A stretch of 64,000 nucleotides of DNA. Source: Pedobacter segetis. GTDB taxonomy: Bacteria > Bacteroidota > Bacteroidia > Sphingobacteriales > Sphingobacteriaceae. Shown here piece by piece: positions 27,181-35,973 of this stretch. The translations under genes and the position numbers were made by a program. The notes under the pieces were generated by a model. It saw nothing but the letters and a program-made list of their open reading frames with translations, had not been told where the DNA came from and made no database searches. Where the stretch lies: assembly GCF_016623585.1 (NCBI RefSeq), contig NZ_JAEHFY010000005.1:123626-187625 (forward strand), given 5' to 3'. Each line of letters starts with the position of its first letter. Within the stretch, counting starts at the first letter, position 1.

Positions 27181-30100
27181 ATGCACTCTAAGCAAATTTT
27201 TCAGACCCCATCTACAAACAGGTGGAAAAGGTTTAAGTGGGTGAGCAGGATATTGTTTCTTGCCATTCTTATTTCCATAGTTTGTGTAATCATTACCATT
27301 GCTTCTAAAAAATACCCCTCTTTGCCAGACTTAAGCAAAGCCTACAATTCTTACAGCATAAAAAACGTTGCATTAATAAAAAAATCTACAAAATATAAAG
27401 AATTTAAGGTAGCTAAGGGCAAGCTGGTTCAGCTAAAGAAAGATCGGGAACTTTATAAAAAACTTCATCCCAATAATTTAAACAGGGTAAATTTTGGTTT
27501 TTTTGTTGATTGGGACGCTCAATCATATACCTCTTTAAGCGATCATATCGATAAGCTAGATATGATTATCCCAGAGTTTTTCTTCGTAAAAAAAGACTCT
27601 GACCAATTAACCGCAAAAATTGATTACGATGTTATCAAAACCGTAAAAAAAAATCACAAGAAAATATTAGCATCGGTAAAAAATTACATTAATTCTAATT
27701 GGGATGGTGCAGCGGTACGTAGGATAATACTTTCGCCTGCCCATAGCGCACAATTTATAGATAACCTAGTTTATCAGCTAAAAAAATACAGGTTAGATGG
27801 CGTAAACATAGATTTTGAAGAACTAAACCTTTCTTCTGATGAACCTTTGATCAATTTCCAGAAGCAGCTTTATGAAACATTACACAAGAATGGGTTAACC
27901 GTAACTCAGGATATAAGCCCTGATAACGAAGATTATAACGTTAAGGAGCTGGCAAAATATAACGATTACATATTTTTGATGGCCTATGATCAGCATACCG
28001 AACTGAGCAATCCTGGCGATATATCACACCAAGACTGGGTAGAAGAAAAATTGGATAAGATATGCCGAGAAATACCTAGTTCTAAAGTTGTTTTGGCCAT
28101 TGCGGGTTATGGTTTTGATTGGCCAGAAAACGGGGTAGGGATCAACATGACCTATCAAACAGCTATATCAAATGCCCAACAATATCAAGCGAAAGTGGTT
28201 TTTGATCCTCTATCCGCAAACCTACATTATAACTATACAGACAATCATCAAACAAAACATGAGGTTTATTTTACAGATGCCGCCACAAACTTTAACATTA
28301 TGCGCAAGGCCGATGATTGGGGCGTTGGTGGCATTGCCTTATGGCGATTAGGTTCTGAAGACCCCAGATTATGGAAATTCTTTAGGCGTGATCTAAGTAT
28401 AGAGGCCTTAAACAAACAAAATTACAATGGAGATGAGCTTTCTAAAGTTGAACTGAACGATAGGATTAACTATACCGGCGATGGCGAGATATTGGATCTG
28501 GTAACAACGCCAAAAGAAGGGAAACTTACCCTAAAAATAGATTCGGCCACTAAAACCATCATAGATCAACATTATGTTTCTTTACCCACAAAATATGTGA
28601 TCAACAAATTTGGCCAAGCCGATAAAAAAATAATATTAACTTTTGATGATGGCCCAGATCCTGTTTACACGCCTCAAATTTTATCGATATTAAAAAAGGA
28701 AAAAGTACCCGCTACGTTTTTTATGGTGGGTATAATGGCAGAGAACAACATCCCATTGGTTAAGGCTGTGTATGATGCCGGTTATGAAATAGGGAACCAT
28801 ACTTTTTTTCACCCAGATCTTTCTAAAGTAAGCCAAGCTAGGGTAGTATTTGAATTAAACGCCACCAGAAAATTAATTGAATGTATCACGGGAAAAAGCA
28901 CAGTTTTGTTTAGGGCGCCATTTAATGCAGATGCAGAACCACAGGTAAGGGCAGAGGTTTTACCCGTTGCCCAGAGCAGGGCAGAAAATTATATTAATGT
29001 TGGCGAATCTATTGACCCGCAAGATTGGAAACCCGGCATTACAGCAGATGAAATTGTGAGCCAAGTTATTGCGCAAAAGCATAATGGAAGCATCATTTTA
29101 TTACATGATGCTGGCGGCGACCGCTCTCAAACGGTTGAGGCCTTGCCAAGAATTATAGACTATTTTAAAAAGAATGGCTACCAATTTATAACCGTAGCAG
29201 ATATATTGGGTAAAACAAAAGCAGAGGTAATGCCCGCCGTTGCTGATGATGCCGATAGCGGTTTAATTGGCGAGGCCGACAGTTTGTTTGTGAGCTCGTT
29301 CTTTTATGGCAACAAAATACTTTACAGCGTTTTTTTATTATCCATATTTTTAGCCATGATCAGGCTGTTGATCATCACGGTTCTGGCTTTAAAAAAATAT
29401 AGAAAAGAGAAAAAGGCCCCTAAAAATTCAAATCCGTCTTATCCTCCGGTAAGTATCTTAATACCCGCTTACAACGAAGAAGTTACGGCCGTTAAAACCA
29501 TAGATAGCCTTTTAGCCTTAGATTACCCAGAATTAGAGCTGCTTTTTATTGATGATGGATCAAAAGACAAAACCTTAGAAGTTATCAAAAAAGCTTTTGG
29601 GAACAATGATAAGGTAAAGATCCTAAGTAAAACTAACGGAGGAAAGGCTTCTGCTTTAAACTATGGCATTTCTTTAAGCAAACACGATTTTATAGTTTGT
29701 ATAGATGCAGATACCCAACTTAATAAAGATGCCATAAAAAACCTTTTAAAAGGATTTGAGCTAGAAGATATTGCCGCAATTGCAGGGACGGTAAAAGTAG
29801 GTAACGAGACAAATTTTTTAACAAAATGGCAATCTATAGAATACATTACCAGCCAAAATTTAGATCGCAGGGCATTTGATGTTTTAAATAGCATCACGGT
29901 TATACCGGGCGCAATAGGTGCCTTTAGAAAAAAAGTTTTACAAGAAGTTGGCGGCTTTACCAGCGATACCTTGGCAGAAGATTGCGATCTAACCATGCGT
30001 ATTTTAAAAGCGGGTTATATTGTTAAAAATTGTACAACAGCAATAGCCTACACAGAGGCCCCAGAAACTTTTGATATGTTTTTAAAACAACGTTTTAGGT

Positions 30101-30585
30101 GGAGTTATGGCGTAATGCAGAGTTTTTGGAAAAACAGAAATGCGCTACTAAACAAAAAATATGGCTATTTTGGGATGATAGGGATGCCCAACATACTTAT
30201 TTTCCAGATCATATTGCCTTTGTTTGCACCACTGGCCGATCTATTTATGCTTGGTGCAATTGTTAGTGGTGTATGGAATTTGATCGATCTGGGAGCATTA
30301 AACTGGGCAGCAATACAAAGTACGTTTTCTTTAGGAACCAGCTTTGGCCAAGTTGTTTTCTATTACATCCTTTTTGTGGTAGTAGATCTGATATTTGCTT
30401 GCTTCGCCTTTAAAATAGAGAAAGAGCCCCTTAAAAAATTACTTTACATTATTCCCCAGCGTTTTGTGTGGAGACAATTGATGTATTATGTGCTCTTTAA
30501 ATCTTTACGGAAAGCCCTTAAAGGAGAAATGAGCGGCTGGGGCGCTTTAACACGCACCGGAAATGTTAAGGCGCGGCCTAACTAG
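27181..30585 (+). CDS. GH18 / NodB deacetylase / GT2 trifunctional membrane protein
   Basis: 1134 residues. A membrane anchor (about 23-41) is followed by a GH18-like barrel with LDGVNIDFEEL (D206, D211 and the catalytic E213 of DxxDxDxE). Next is a NodB polysaccharide deacetylase from about 480 (LTFDDGPDP, metal His in IGNHTFFHPDL, RAPFNAD, LLHDAGGD). After a second membrane segment near 710-735 comes a processive GT2 domain (PVSILIPAYNEE, IDADTQL, LAEDCDLTMRILKAG, QRFRWSYGVMQ), and three to four C-terminal helices. A membrane synthase making a beta-linked GlcNAc polymer, with periplasmic deacetylation and trimming, is the natural reading (inferred). It is not in an operon: typA diverges upstream and the biotin carrier converges downstream. 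Confidence 0.9.
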   Translation: MHSKQIFQTPSTNRWKRFKWVSRILFLAILISIVCVIITIASKKYPSLPDLSKAYNSYSIKNVALIKKSTKYKEFKVAKGKLVQLKKDRELYKKLHPNNLNRVNFGFFVDWDAQSYTSLSDHIDKLDMIIPEFFFVKKDSDQLTAKIDYDVIKTVKKNHKKILASVKNYINSNWDGAAVRRIILSPAHSAQFIDNLVYQLKKYRLDGVNIDFEELNLSSDEPLINFQKQLYETLHKNGLTVTQDISPDNEDYNVKELAKYNDYIFLMAYDQHTELSNPGDISHQDWVEEKLDKICREIPSSKVVLAIAGYGFDWPENGVGINMTYQTAISNAQQYQAKVVFDPLSANLHYNYTDNHQTKHEVYFTDAATNFNIMRKADDWGVGGIALWRLGSEDPRLWKFFRRDLSIEALNKQNYNGDELSKVELNDRINYTGDGEILDLVTTPKEGKLTLKIDSATKTIIDQHYVSLPTKYVINKFGQADKKIILTFDDGPDPVYTPQILSILKKEKVPATFFMVGIMAENNIPLVKAVYDAGYEIGNHTFFHPDLSKVSQARVVFELNATRKLIECITGKSTVLFRAPFNADAEPQVRAEVLPVAQSRAENYINVGESIDPQDWKPGITADEIVSQVIAQKHNGSIILLHDAGGDRSQTVEALPRIIDYFKKNGYQFITVADILGKTKAEVMPAVADDADSGLIGEADSLFVSSFFYGNKILYSVFLLSIFLAMIRLLIITVLALKKYRKEKKAPKNSNPSYPPVSILIPAYNEEVTAVKTIDSLLALDYPELELLFIDDGSKDKTLEVIKKAFGNNDKVKILSKTNGGKASALNYGISLSKHDFIVCIDADTQLNKDAIKNLLKGFELEDIAAIAGTVKVGNETNFLTKWQSIEYITSQNLDRRAFDVLNSITVIPGAIGAFRKKVLQEVGGFTSDTLAEDCDLTMRILKAGYIVKNCTTAIAYTEAPETFDMFLKQRFRWSYGVMQSFWKNRNALLNKKYGYFGMIGMPNILIFQIILPLFAPLADLFMLGAIVSGVWNLIDLGALNWAAIQSTFSLGTSFGQVVFYYILFVVVDLIFACFAFKIEKEPLKKLLYIIPQRFVWRQLMYYVLFKSLRKALKGEMSGWGALTRTGNVKARPN

Positions 30586-30628
30586 GTTGCCAAAACCAAG
30601 TTATATCTGTTGGTGCTTTTGACGATCT

Positions 30629-31129
30629 TTAACCCAAAACCACCAAAACTTGGTTTTTCTCTACTTTATCCCCTGCTTTGATGTTTAGTTTCTTAACCAC
30701 TAAATCTGCAGGGGCTTTGATCATATTCTCCATTTTCATGGCTTCTAAAACAAAAAGGTTCTCCCCTTTTCTTATTTCATCGCCTTCGTTCACCAAAACC
30801 TTTAAAACCAGGCCCGGCATTGGTGCCTTAATTTCTTTGAGCTTGGTAGCGTTTAAGTTTTCTAGGCCTAGGTCTTTCAGTAATTCATCATATTGGTCTT
30901 TTGCTTCAATATCATAAATGTTGTTGTTAACCTTTATCTTAAAAGTTTTTTCGGTAAAGTGATGGGCAATCACCTCGGCGGTAAATGATCTATTGTTTTT
31001 TATGATATGAAACCTGTTATTTCCAAGGTTAACCATATCTACATCTGTATCCATTCCGTTGATATTGAATATTTCATTTTTCAACGAAGTCTCAAAATCG
31101 AAATTTTTGTTTGCGTTAATCTTAAACAT
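30629..31129 (-). CDS. Biotin carboxyl carrier (biotin/lipoyl-binding) protein
   Basis: 166 residues. The C-terminal 70 residues are the biotinyl domain with APMPGLV and the biotin site EAMKMEN (Lys132). The N-terminal 95 residues resemble the extension of acyl-CoA carboxylase carrier proteins. No carboxylase subunit is nearby, so the partner (acetyl-, propionyl- or other) is unknown. It lies 5 bases downstream of the DUF4159 gene and probably shares its transcript. Confidence 0.9.
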   Translation of the reverse strand: MFKINANKNFDFETSLKNEIFNINGMDTDVDMVNLGNNRFHIIKNNRSFTAEVIAHHFTEKTFKIKVNNNIYDIEAKDQYDELLKDLGLENLNATKLKEIKAPMPGLVLKVLVNEGDEIRKGENLFVLEAMKMENMIKAPADLVVKKLNIKAGDKVEKNQVLVVLG

Positions 31130-31134
31130 TATAA

Positions 31135-31866
31135 TTATTGTGTTAAAGCGTATTGAATTAAGTTTGCGCCCATTTTTAAGGCCTGTGTCCTTTTTTCTTG
31201 TGTATCATCGGGGTAAGTGCCAAAATCTTCCCATCCGTTCCCTAAATCGCACTCATAATCATAAAAACAAACTATTCTACCTTTATAGATCAATGCAAAA
31301 CCTTGTGGCCTTTTTCCGTTGTGCTCGTGTATCTTTGGCAAGCCGTTAGGGAAATCAAATTTTTGATGAAAAATTGGATGATTAGGTGGAAGTTCTACAA
31401 AATCCAATTCGGGAAAAACCTTTTTCATCTGTGGCCTGATAAACTTATCCAAACCGTAATTATCGTCAATATGCAAAAAACCACCGCCAATTAAATAATT
31501 CCTTAAGTTTTTGGCCTCTTGATCGGTAAAAATCACGTTGCCATGGCCTGTTAAATAAACAAACGGATAGCTATATAAATCACTACTTCCCACTTCTACC
31601 AAGCCTTCTTCAGTAGAAATATTTGTCCCTAAATTTTGGTTACAGAAATCGATCAAATTTGGGAGTGCGGTTCTGTTAGCATACCAATCTCCACCACCAT
31701 TATATTTTAATTTAGCGATTTTGTAAGAAGCAGTTTTAAATGAAGCAAGAAATAAGAAGCAAGAAGCAAGAAGTAAGGGGCAAGATTTGAGACATAAGAT
31801 CTGAGACCCAAAACGCTGTATAGGTTTAATTTTTTTGAAAATAATATTTGTATTGATTTTACTCAC
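31135..31866 (-). CDS. DUF4159 domain-containing exported protein
   Basis: 243 residues. DUF4159 occupies most of the protein (KIAKLKYNGGGDWYANRTALPNL, the conserved VYLTGHGNVIFT, LIGGGFLHIDDNYG, PPNHPIFHQKFDF, NGKRPQGFALIYKGRIVCFYDYECDLGNGW). The fold is GATase-like and the function unknown; relatives are often near MoxR/DUF58 gene clusters, not here. The N-terminal 50 residues include a signal-peptide-like hydrophobic stretch, but its DNA looks like dispersed repeat sequence, so the true start is uncertain. Confidence 0.85.
   Translation of the reverse strand: MSKINTNIIFKKIKPIQRFGSQILCLKSCPLLLASCFLFLASFKTASYKIAKLKYNGGGDWYANRTALPNLIDFCNQNLGTNISTEEGLVEVGSSDLYSYPFVYLTGHGNVIFTDQEAKNLRNYLIGGGFLHIDDNYGLDKFIRPQMKKVFPELDFVELPPNHPIFHQKFDFPNGLPKIHEHNGKRPQGFALIYKGRIVCFYDYECDLGNGWEDFGTYPDDTQEKRTQALKMGANLIQYALTQ
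31734..31806. repeat. Repeat-like tract inside the DUF4159 5' end
   Basis: This tract reads GAAGCAAGAAATAAGAAGC followed by related units, then CAAGATTTGAGACATAAG and ATCTGAGACCC. The TTTGAGA...TGAGACC portion resembles the 34-base units at 46371-46569. It lies within the coding frame, giving the low-complexity signal peptide LLLASCFLFLASFKTA. Confidence 0.55.
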
Positions 31867-31906
31867 TTAAATTTATAACCTAATATTCACAAATAAACCA
31901 AAAAAA

Positions 31907-32611
31907 CTACTCTCTGTTCAAATAATTGATCTCGAAACAAGCTTCTAAGGCGGCCGTTTCTGTTCTTAACCTGCTATCTCCTAAAGTTATGGCAATAAAT
32001 CCGCTTTCTAAAGCAGCTGCTATCTCTGTTGGAGAAAAATCGCCTTCAGGGCCAATCAATATCAAATATTTTTGATGTGGGATAAATTTTTCGGCTATTC
32101 CCGGTTTTTGACCTTCATCGCAGTGCGCTATCAGTTTTAAATCGGCGGAAGCCTGGGAAATAAACGTTTTGAATGGGATATAATTATTTAACTTAGGATG
32201 GTAGGCCTTTAAAGACTGTTTAATTGCGGAGGTAATTATTTTATTGGATCGATCAATCTTTATCTCTTTACGCTCAGAACGCTCACAGATGATGGGGGTA
32301 ACCTCATCGATACCAATTTCTGTGGCCTTTTCTAAAAACCATTCAAAACGGTCAATATTTTTTGTGGGTGCTACCGCAATATGCAAATAATGGTTTCTTT
32401 TTGCATATTCTGTTTTTATTTGGAGGATATTTAAAACAGTTCTCTTAGGGTGGTCATCTATTATTTCTGCCAAATAAAGGCCGCCTTTACCATCAATCAA
32501 ATTGATTTGGTCACCAATTTTTAAACGCAAAACTTTGATGCAGTGCTTGCTTTCCTCTTCATCTAGCTGATAAGTTTGGTCTTGGATATCAGGCGTATAA
32601 AAAAGGTGCAT
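31907..32611 (-). CDS. rsmE: 16S rRNA (uracil-1498-N3) methyltransferase
   Basis: 234 residues. SPOUT-family landmarks are visible: a PUA-like N-terminus (HCIKVLRLKIGDQINLIDGKGG), VAPTKNIDRFEWFLEKATEIGIDEV, CERSERK, the SAM-knot segment LILIGPEGDFSPTEI, and LGDSRLRTETAAL. It methylates U1498 of 16S rRNA. It is three bases downstream of the CorC-like gene, consistent with co-transcription. Confidence 0.96.
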   Translation of the reverse strand: MHLFYTPDIQDQTYQLDEEESKHCIKVLRLKIGDQINLIDGKGGLYLAEIIDDHPKRTVLNILQIKTEYAKRNHYLHIAVAPTKNIDRFEWFLEKATEIGIDEVTPIICERSERKEIKIDRSNKIITSAIKQSLKAYHPKLNNYIPFKTFISQASADLKLIAHCDEGQKPGIAEKFIPHQKYLILIGPEGDFSPTEIAAALESGFIAITLGDSRLRTETAALEACFEINYLNRE

Positions 32612-32614
32612 ATT

Positions 32615-33955
32615 TTAATGGTTATCTACTTGCTCTTCTTCTTCAATAATGAGTTGAAGTTTAACGGCTTCTATGTTCTGCCCAATTTTTTTGAGGATAG
32701 TAAACGTATAGCCGTTAAAGTCTTTAGTTTCTCCCACTTCAGGGATTTTACCAAAGATCTCGCTCAATAAGCCCGCAACCGTGTCATAATCTTCGTCTTC
32801 TGGCAAATCATGTGGAAGAAACTCGTTAACATCATAAACCGTGGCCGATGCTGTTACAATAAATTCATCTTCAGAAACTTTTTCTACTAAAGGCTTTTCC
32901 TCGTCATACTCATCTTGGATATCACCAACCAATTCTTCCACAATATCCTCTAAGGTTACCATCCCCGCCGTCCCGCCAAACTCATCCAAAACAATGGCAA
33001 TTTGAATGCGCTTTAGTTTTAGCTCTGCCATTAAATCGTTGATTTTTTTAGATTCTGGCACAAATAAAGGCTTCCTTAAAATATCGTTCAAATTAAACTT
33101 GCCGTGTTTTACGATCAAAGATAAAATATCCTTTGCATGTACTATACCTACCACCCTATCAATGGTATCGTCATAAACGGGAATCCTGGAGTAGCCTTCA
33201 GAAATGATACAATCTAATAATTCTTCTTGGGTGGCGGTTAATTCTATGGCAGATATTTTGGTCCGTGGCACCATAATGTTTTTTACCACGCGTTCATTAA
33301 AATCGAATACGTTTTTGATCAGCTCATGCTCTGCCTTATCTATTGCCCCAGATTCTTTTCCTTGATCTAATAGATATTGTAACTCTTCTGAAGAATGTAT
33401 TGCCTCATGTGCATTTGCAGAATCTATACCTACAAGTTTTAATATCACGTTTGCAAAACCGTTTAAAATATAAATGAATGGTTTAAATATGATATAGAAA
33501 AACTGTAAAGGAAAAGCAATGGCCATGGTTGTTGCTACGGGTTTTTGTATGGCTAAGGTTTTAGGAGCTAACTCACCAAATACGATATGTAAAATAGTGA
33601 TGATGGTAAACGCCAAGATCAAGCCTAGTGTTTCTGTTAAACTTGCCGATATGGGAAGACTTATGAAGCTAAAAAAAGCGGCCACCAAACTAGACATTAC
33701 CTTTTCGCCAACCCAGCCCAAACCAAGAGAGGCTAAAGTAATTCCCAATTGCGTAGCTGCCAAATAACCATCTAAGTGCGAGGTCATGTGCTTGGCTATT
33801 TGGGCAACCTTGCTTCCCGTTTTGGCTTTTATTTCTATTTGAGAGCCCCTAACTTTTACTATAGCAAATTCTGCGGCAACAAAAAAACCGTTTAACAATA
33901 CTAAGAATAAAGTTAAGAAAATGCTTAAACCGCTAATTTGGGGGTGGGGGTCCAT
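32615..33955 (-). CDS. CNNM/CorC-family transporter-like protein with CBS pair
   Basis: 446 residues. The N-terminal CNNM (DUF21) membrane domain spans about 1-195 (LVLLNGFFVAAEFAIVKVRG, LGLGWVGEKV, GELAPKTLAIQKP). Two CBS repeats follow (VVKNIMVPRTKISAIE, RIPVYDDTIDRVVGIVHAKD, IQIAIVLDEFGGTAGMVTLEDIVEELVGDI) and then a CorC/HlyC C-terminal domain. CNNM proteins are linked to Mg2+ export or Co2+ resistance; some are annotated hemolysin-like, but nothing suggests a toxin. It is one base from ppa. Confidence 0.92.
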   Translation of the reverse strand: MDPHPQISGLSIFLTLFLVLLNGFFVAAEFAIVKVRGSQIEIKAKTGSKVAQIAKHMTSHLDGYLAATQLGITLASLGLGWVGEKVMSSLVAAFFSFISLPISASLTETLGLILAFTIITILHIVFGELAPKTLAIQKPVATTMAIAFPLQFFYIIFKPFIYILNGFANVILKLVGIDSANAHEAIHSSEELQYLLDQGKESGAIDKAEHELIKNVFDFNERVVKNIMVPRTKISAIELTATQEELLDCIISEGYSRIPVYDDTIDRVVGIVHAKDILSLIVKHGKFNLNDILRKPLFVPESKKINDLMAELKLKRIQIAIVLDEFGGTAGMVTLEDIVEELVGDIQDEYDEEKPLVEKVSEDEFIVTASATVYDVNEFLPHDLPEDEDYDTVAGLLSEIFGKIPEVGETKDFNGYTFTILKKIGQNIEAVKLQLIIEEEEQVDNH

Positions 33956-33956
33956 T

Positions 33957-34505
33957 TTATTTTTTTCTATAGGTTGAATTGTACAATTCTATACTTTCTT
34001 GAATTACCTTATAAGCGTATTTTTTGCCTAAAAGATGCTCTATGGTAACATTTTTTTCTTCTAATGCTTTATAATCCTGAAAGAACCGTACTATTTCTTT
34101 CATGGTATGAGGGGGTAATTCTTTTAAATCATCGATATAATTTACAGACATATCATTTTTTGCAACCGCAATAATTTTATCGTCCTGTTCCCCATTATCA
34201 ACCATGTGCATTACACCGATCACTTTAGCCTCGATCATAGACATTGGGTAAACATCGGCAGAACAAAGCACCAATATATCTAATGGATCATGATCATCAC
34301 AATAAGTTTGTGGTATAAAACCGTAATTGGCAGGATACATTACGGAAGAAAACAATATCCTATCTAACCTTAAAAGCCCCGTGTCTTTATCGATTTCATA
34401 TTTTGCCTTTGATCCTTTTGGTATTTCTATAATAGCCGTTACCGACTCTGGAGAGTTTACGCCAGGGGAAATGGAGTGCCAAGGATGATTACTGTTTTCT
34501 ATCAT
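33957..34505 (-). CDS. ppa: Inorganic pyrophosphatase, family I
   Basis: 182 residues. IPKGSKAKYEIDKDTG, the active-site YPANYGFIPQTY and the signature CDDHDPLDILVL (metal-binding Asp trio) are intact, as are the catalytic KNDMS region and C-terminal KKYAYKVIQES. It hydrolyses pyrophosphate and drives biosynthesis. Its start overlaps the end of dedA by 17 bases. Confidence 0.96.
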   Translation of the reverse strand: MIENSNHPWHSISPGVNSPESVTAIIEIPKGSKAKYEIDKDTGLLRLDRILFSSVMYPANYGFIPQTYCDDHDPLDILVLCSADVYPMSMIEAKVIGVMHMVDNGEQDDKIIAVAKNDMSVNYIDDLKELPPHTMKEIVRFFQDYKALEEKNVTIEHLLGKKYAYKVIQESIELYNSTYRKK

Positions 34506-35160
34506 CTAATTCTGAATGATTCTTTTCTTTAATATTAATTATGTTTCTTCTTAAAAAGCCAATGATCAATGGTATGGTTGTGATTAGAACAAACCCGATG
34601 ATGATATAGCCTAAGTATCCTTCTATCTGTTTCTCAAATTCTCTCCCAAGAAAATAGCCCAATAAAGTTAATGAGTTGATCCATAAAATGGCCCCTATTA
34701 AATTATAAAGCACAAATTTCTTGGAGTCTAACCTAACAACCCCTGCAATAATTGGGGCAAATGTACGTACAATCGGCACAAATCTTCCCATTATTAATGC
34801 AAAAGCACCTTGTTTACGGTAATATACCTCTGCTGCCCTCAGGTATTTCTGCTTAAAAAAAAAGGTGTCTTTTCTTTTATAAAGCATTGGCCCGGTACGG
34901 TAACCAAACCAGTAACCTACAAAGTTTCCTGCAAAAGCGGCAATAATCAAGCCTAATAGCATTACCACTATACCAACGTCTAATCTGCCGGTTGCAACAA
35001 ATAAGCCCGCCAAAAATAGTAAATAATCTCCTGGTAAAAAAAAACCGAAAAACAATCCTGTCTCGGCAAAAACCACAAACAGTATTAGATAAAACCCTCC
35101 TTTATGAATGATTTGTTGAGCATCTATTAGCTTGGTAAAGTTTTCCCAGAATTCATGCAT
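34489..35160 (-). CDS. DedA family inner membrane protein
   Basis: 223 residues, six or so membrane segments, and the family motifs ETGLFFGFFLPGDYLLFLAG, the GYWFGYRTGPMLY segment and GRFVPIVRTFAPIIAGV with the conserved arginines. DedA proteins act in lipid carrier recycling or membrane homeostasis. It heads the tight run dedA-ppa-corC-like-rsmE. Confidence 0.93.
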   Translation of the reverse strand: MHEFWENFTKLIDAQQIIHKGGFYLILFVVFAETGLFFGFFLPGDYLLFLAGLFVATGRLDVGIVVMLLGLIIAAFAGNFVGYWFGYRTGPMLYKRKDTFFFKQKYLRAAEVYYRKQGAFALIMGRFVPIVRTFAPIIAGVVRLDSKKFVLYNLIGAILWINSLTLLGYFLGREFEKQIEGYLGYIIIGFVLITTIPLIIGFLRRNIINIKEKNHSELDDRKQ

Positions 35161-35290
35161 AGTTATCTTATAAAACTACAAATATTATTGCAATTTTATA
35201 ATGAATTGGGAAGTTTAAATTAAATCTATGATCAGATTCATAAACATCAATATTTTTATATTTATTGAAAGATTTCATATATTTATAATA

Positions 35291-35512
35291 ATGAAAACTT
35301 TAACACTTTCTTTGCCAGACTCATTAAATGAAAGCAGAAATGAAACTATTCAATTTCTTGCCGCTAAATTGTATGAATCCGAAAAATTAACTTTGAATGA
35401 AGCGGCAATCATGTGCGAAATGAAAAAATGGGAGTTTGCTGAGATATTAATCAAATATGATGTCCATTTTCTTGATGCCTCTGCAATGGCAGATTTAAAG
35501 AATGGAAAATGA
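35291..35512 (+). CDS. UPF0175 family antitoxin
   Basis: 73 residues from the ATG at 35291; an earlier in-frame ATG (35228) is possible but would add a repetitive Ile/Phe-rich leader unlike this family. The region LPDSLNESRNETIQFLAAKLYESEKLTLNEAAIMCEMKKWEFAEILIKYDV is a UPF0175 helix-turn-helix domain. It overlaps the toxin start by 11 bases, the standard antitoxin-first layout. It likely represses its own promoter. Confidence 0.85.
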   Translation: MKTLTLSLPDSLNESRNETIQFLAAKLYESEKLTLNEAAIMCEMKKWEFAEILIKYDVHFLDASAMADLKNGK

Positions 35513-35966
35513 TAAAATTGTTATTATCGATGCAAGATGCTTTATTGTATTAGAAAAAATTGGTGCTTTACCCTTATTAAACAAACTGTACCTTCAAGTT
35601 GTAACAACTACAGAAATTGCTGCAGAATACAAAGAAGATTTACCAACTTGGATTACGATTCAGAATGTGATAAATCGTGATTTAATTAAAACTTTTCAAA
35701 ATATAGTTGACTTAGGAGAGTCAAGTGCAATTGCATTGGCCAATGAAATAAATCACAGTTTTATTGTAATAGATGATTTGCAAGCTCGAAAATTCGCTTC
35801 AAGTTTAGGCCTAAATGTAAAGGGGACAATTGGTGTTTTATTAGAGGCTAAGCAAAACGAAGTTATTCAAACTATTAAACCTTACTTAGATAAAATCCAA
35901 AAGACTAATTTTAGAATTTCTGATTATTTAATAGTTAAGATTCTTGAAAGTGCTGGAGAAATTTAA
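35502..35966 (+). CDS. DUF3368 PIN-domain toxin
   Basis: 154 residues. The PIN residues are Asp in IIDARCFIV, Glu in LGESSAIALA, and DD in FIVIDDLQARKFA. The usual DxS/DTS after the first Asp is DAR here, a mild deviation. It is predicted to cleave RNA and to be neutralised by the UPF0175 partner. Its stop is seven bases from the nuoN stop on the other strand. Confidence 0.87.
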   Translation: MENDKIVIIDARCFIVLEKIGALPLLNKLYLQVVTTTEIAAEYKEDLPTWITIQNVINRDLIKTFQNIVDLGESSAIALANEINHSFIVIDDLQARKFASSLGLNVKGTIGVLLEAKQNEVIQTIKPYLDKIQKTNFRISDYLIVKILESAGEI

Positions 35967-35973
35967 AATTCTT

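Noticed and set aside
32615..33955. Hemolysin
   Set aside because: The CNNM plus CBS plus CorC layout belongs to an ion-transport family; the hemolysin name is historic.
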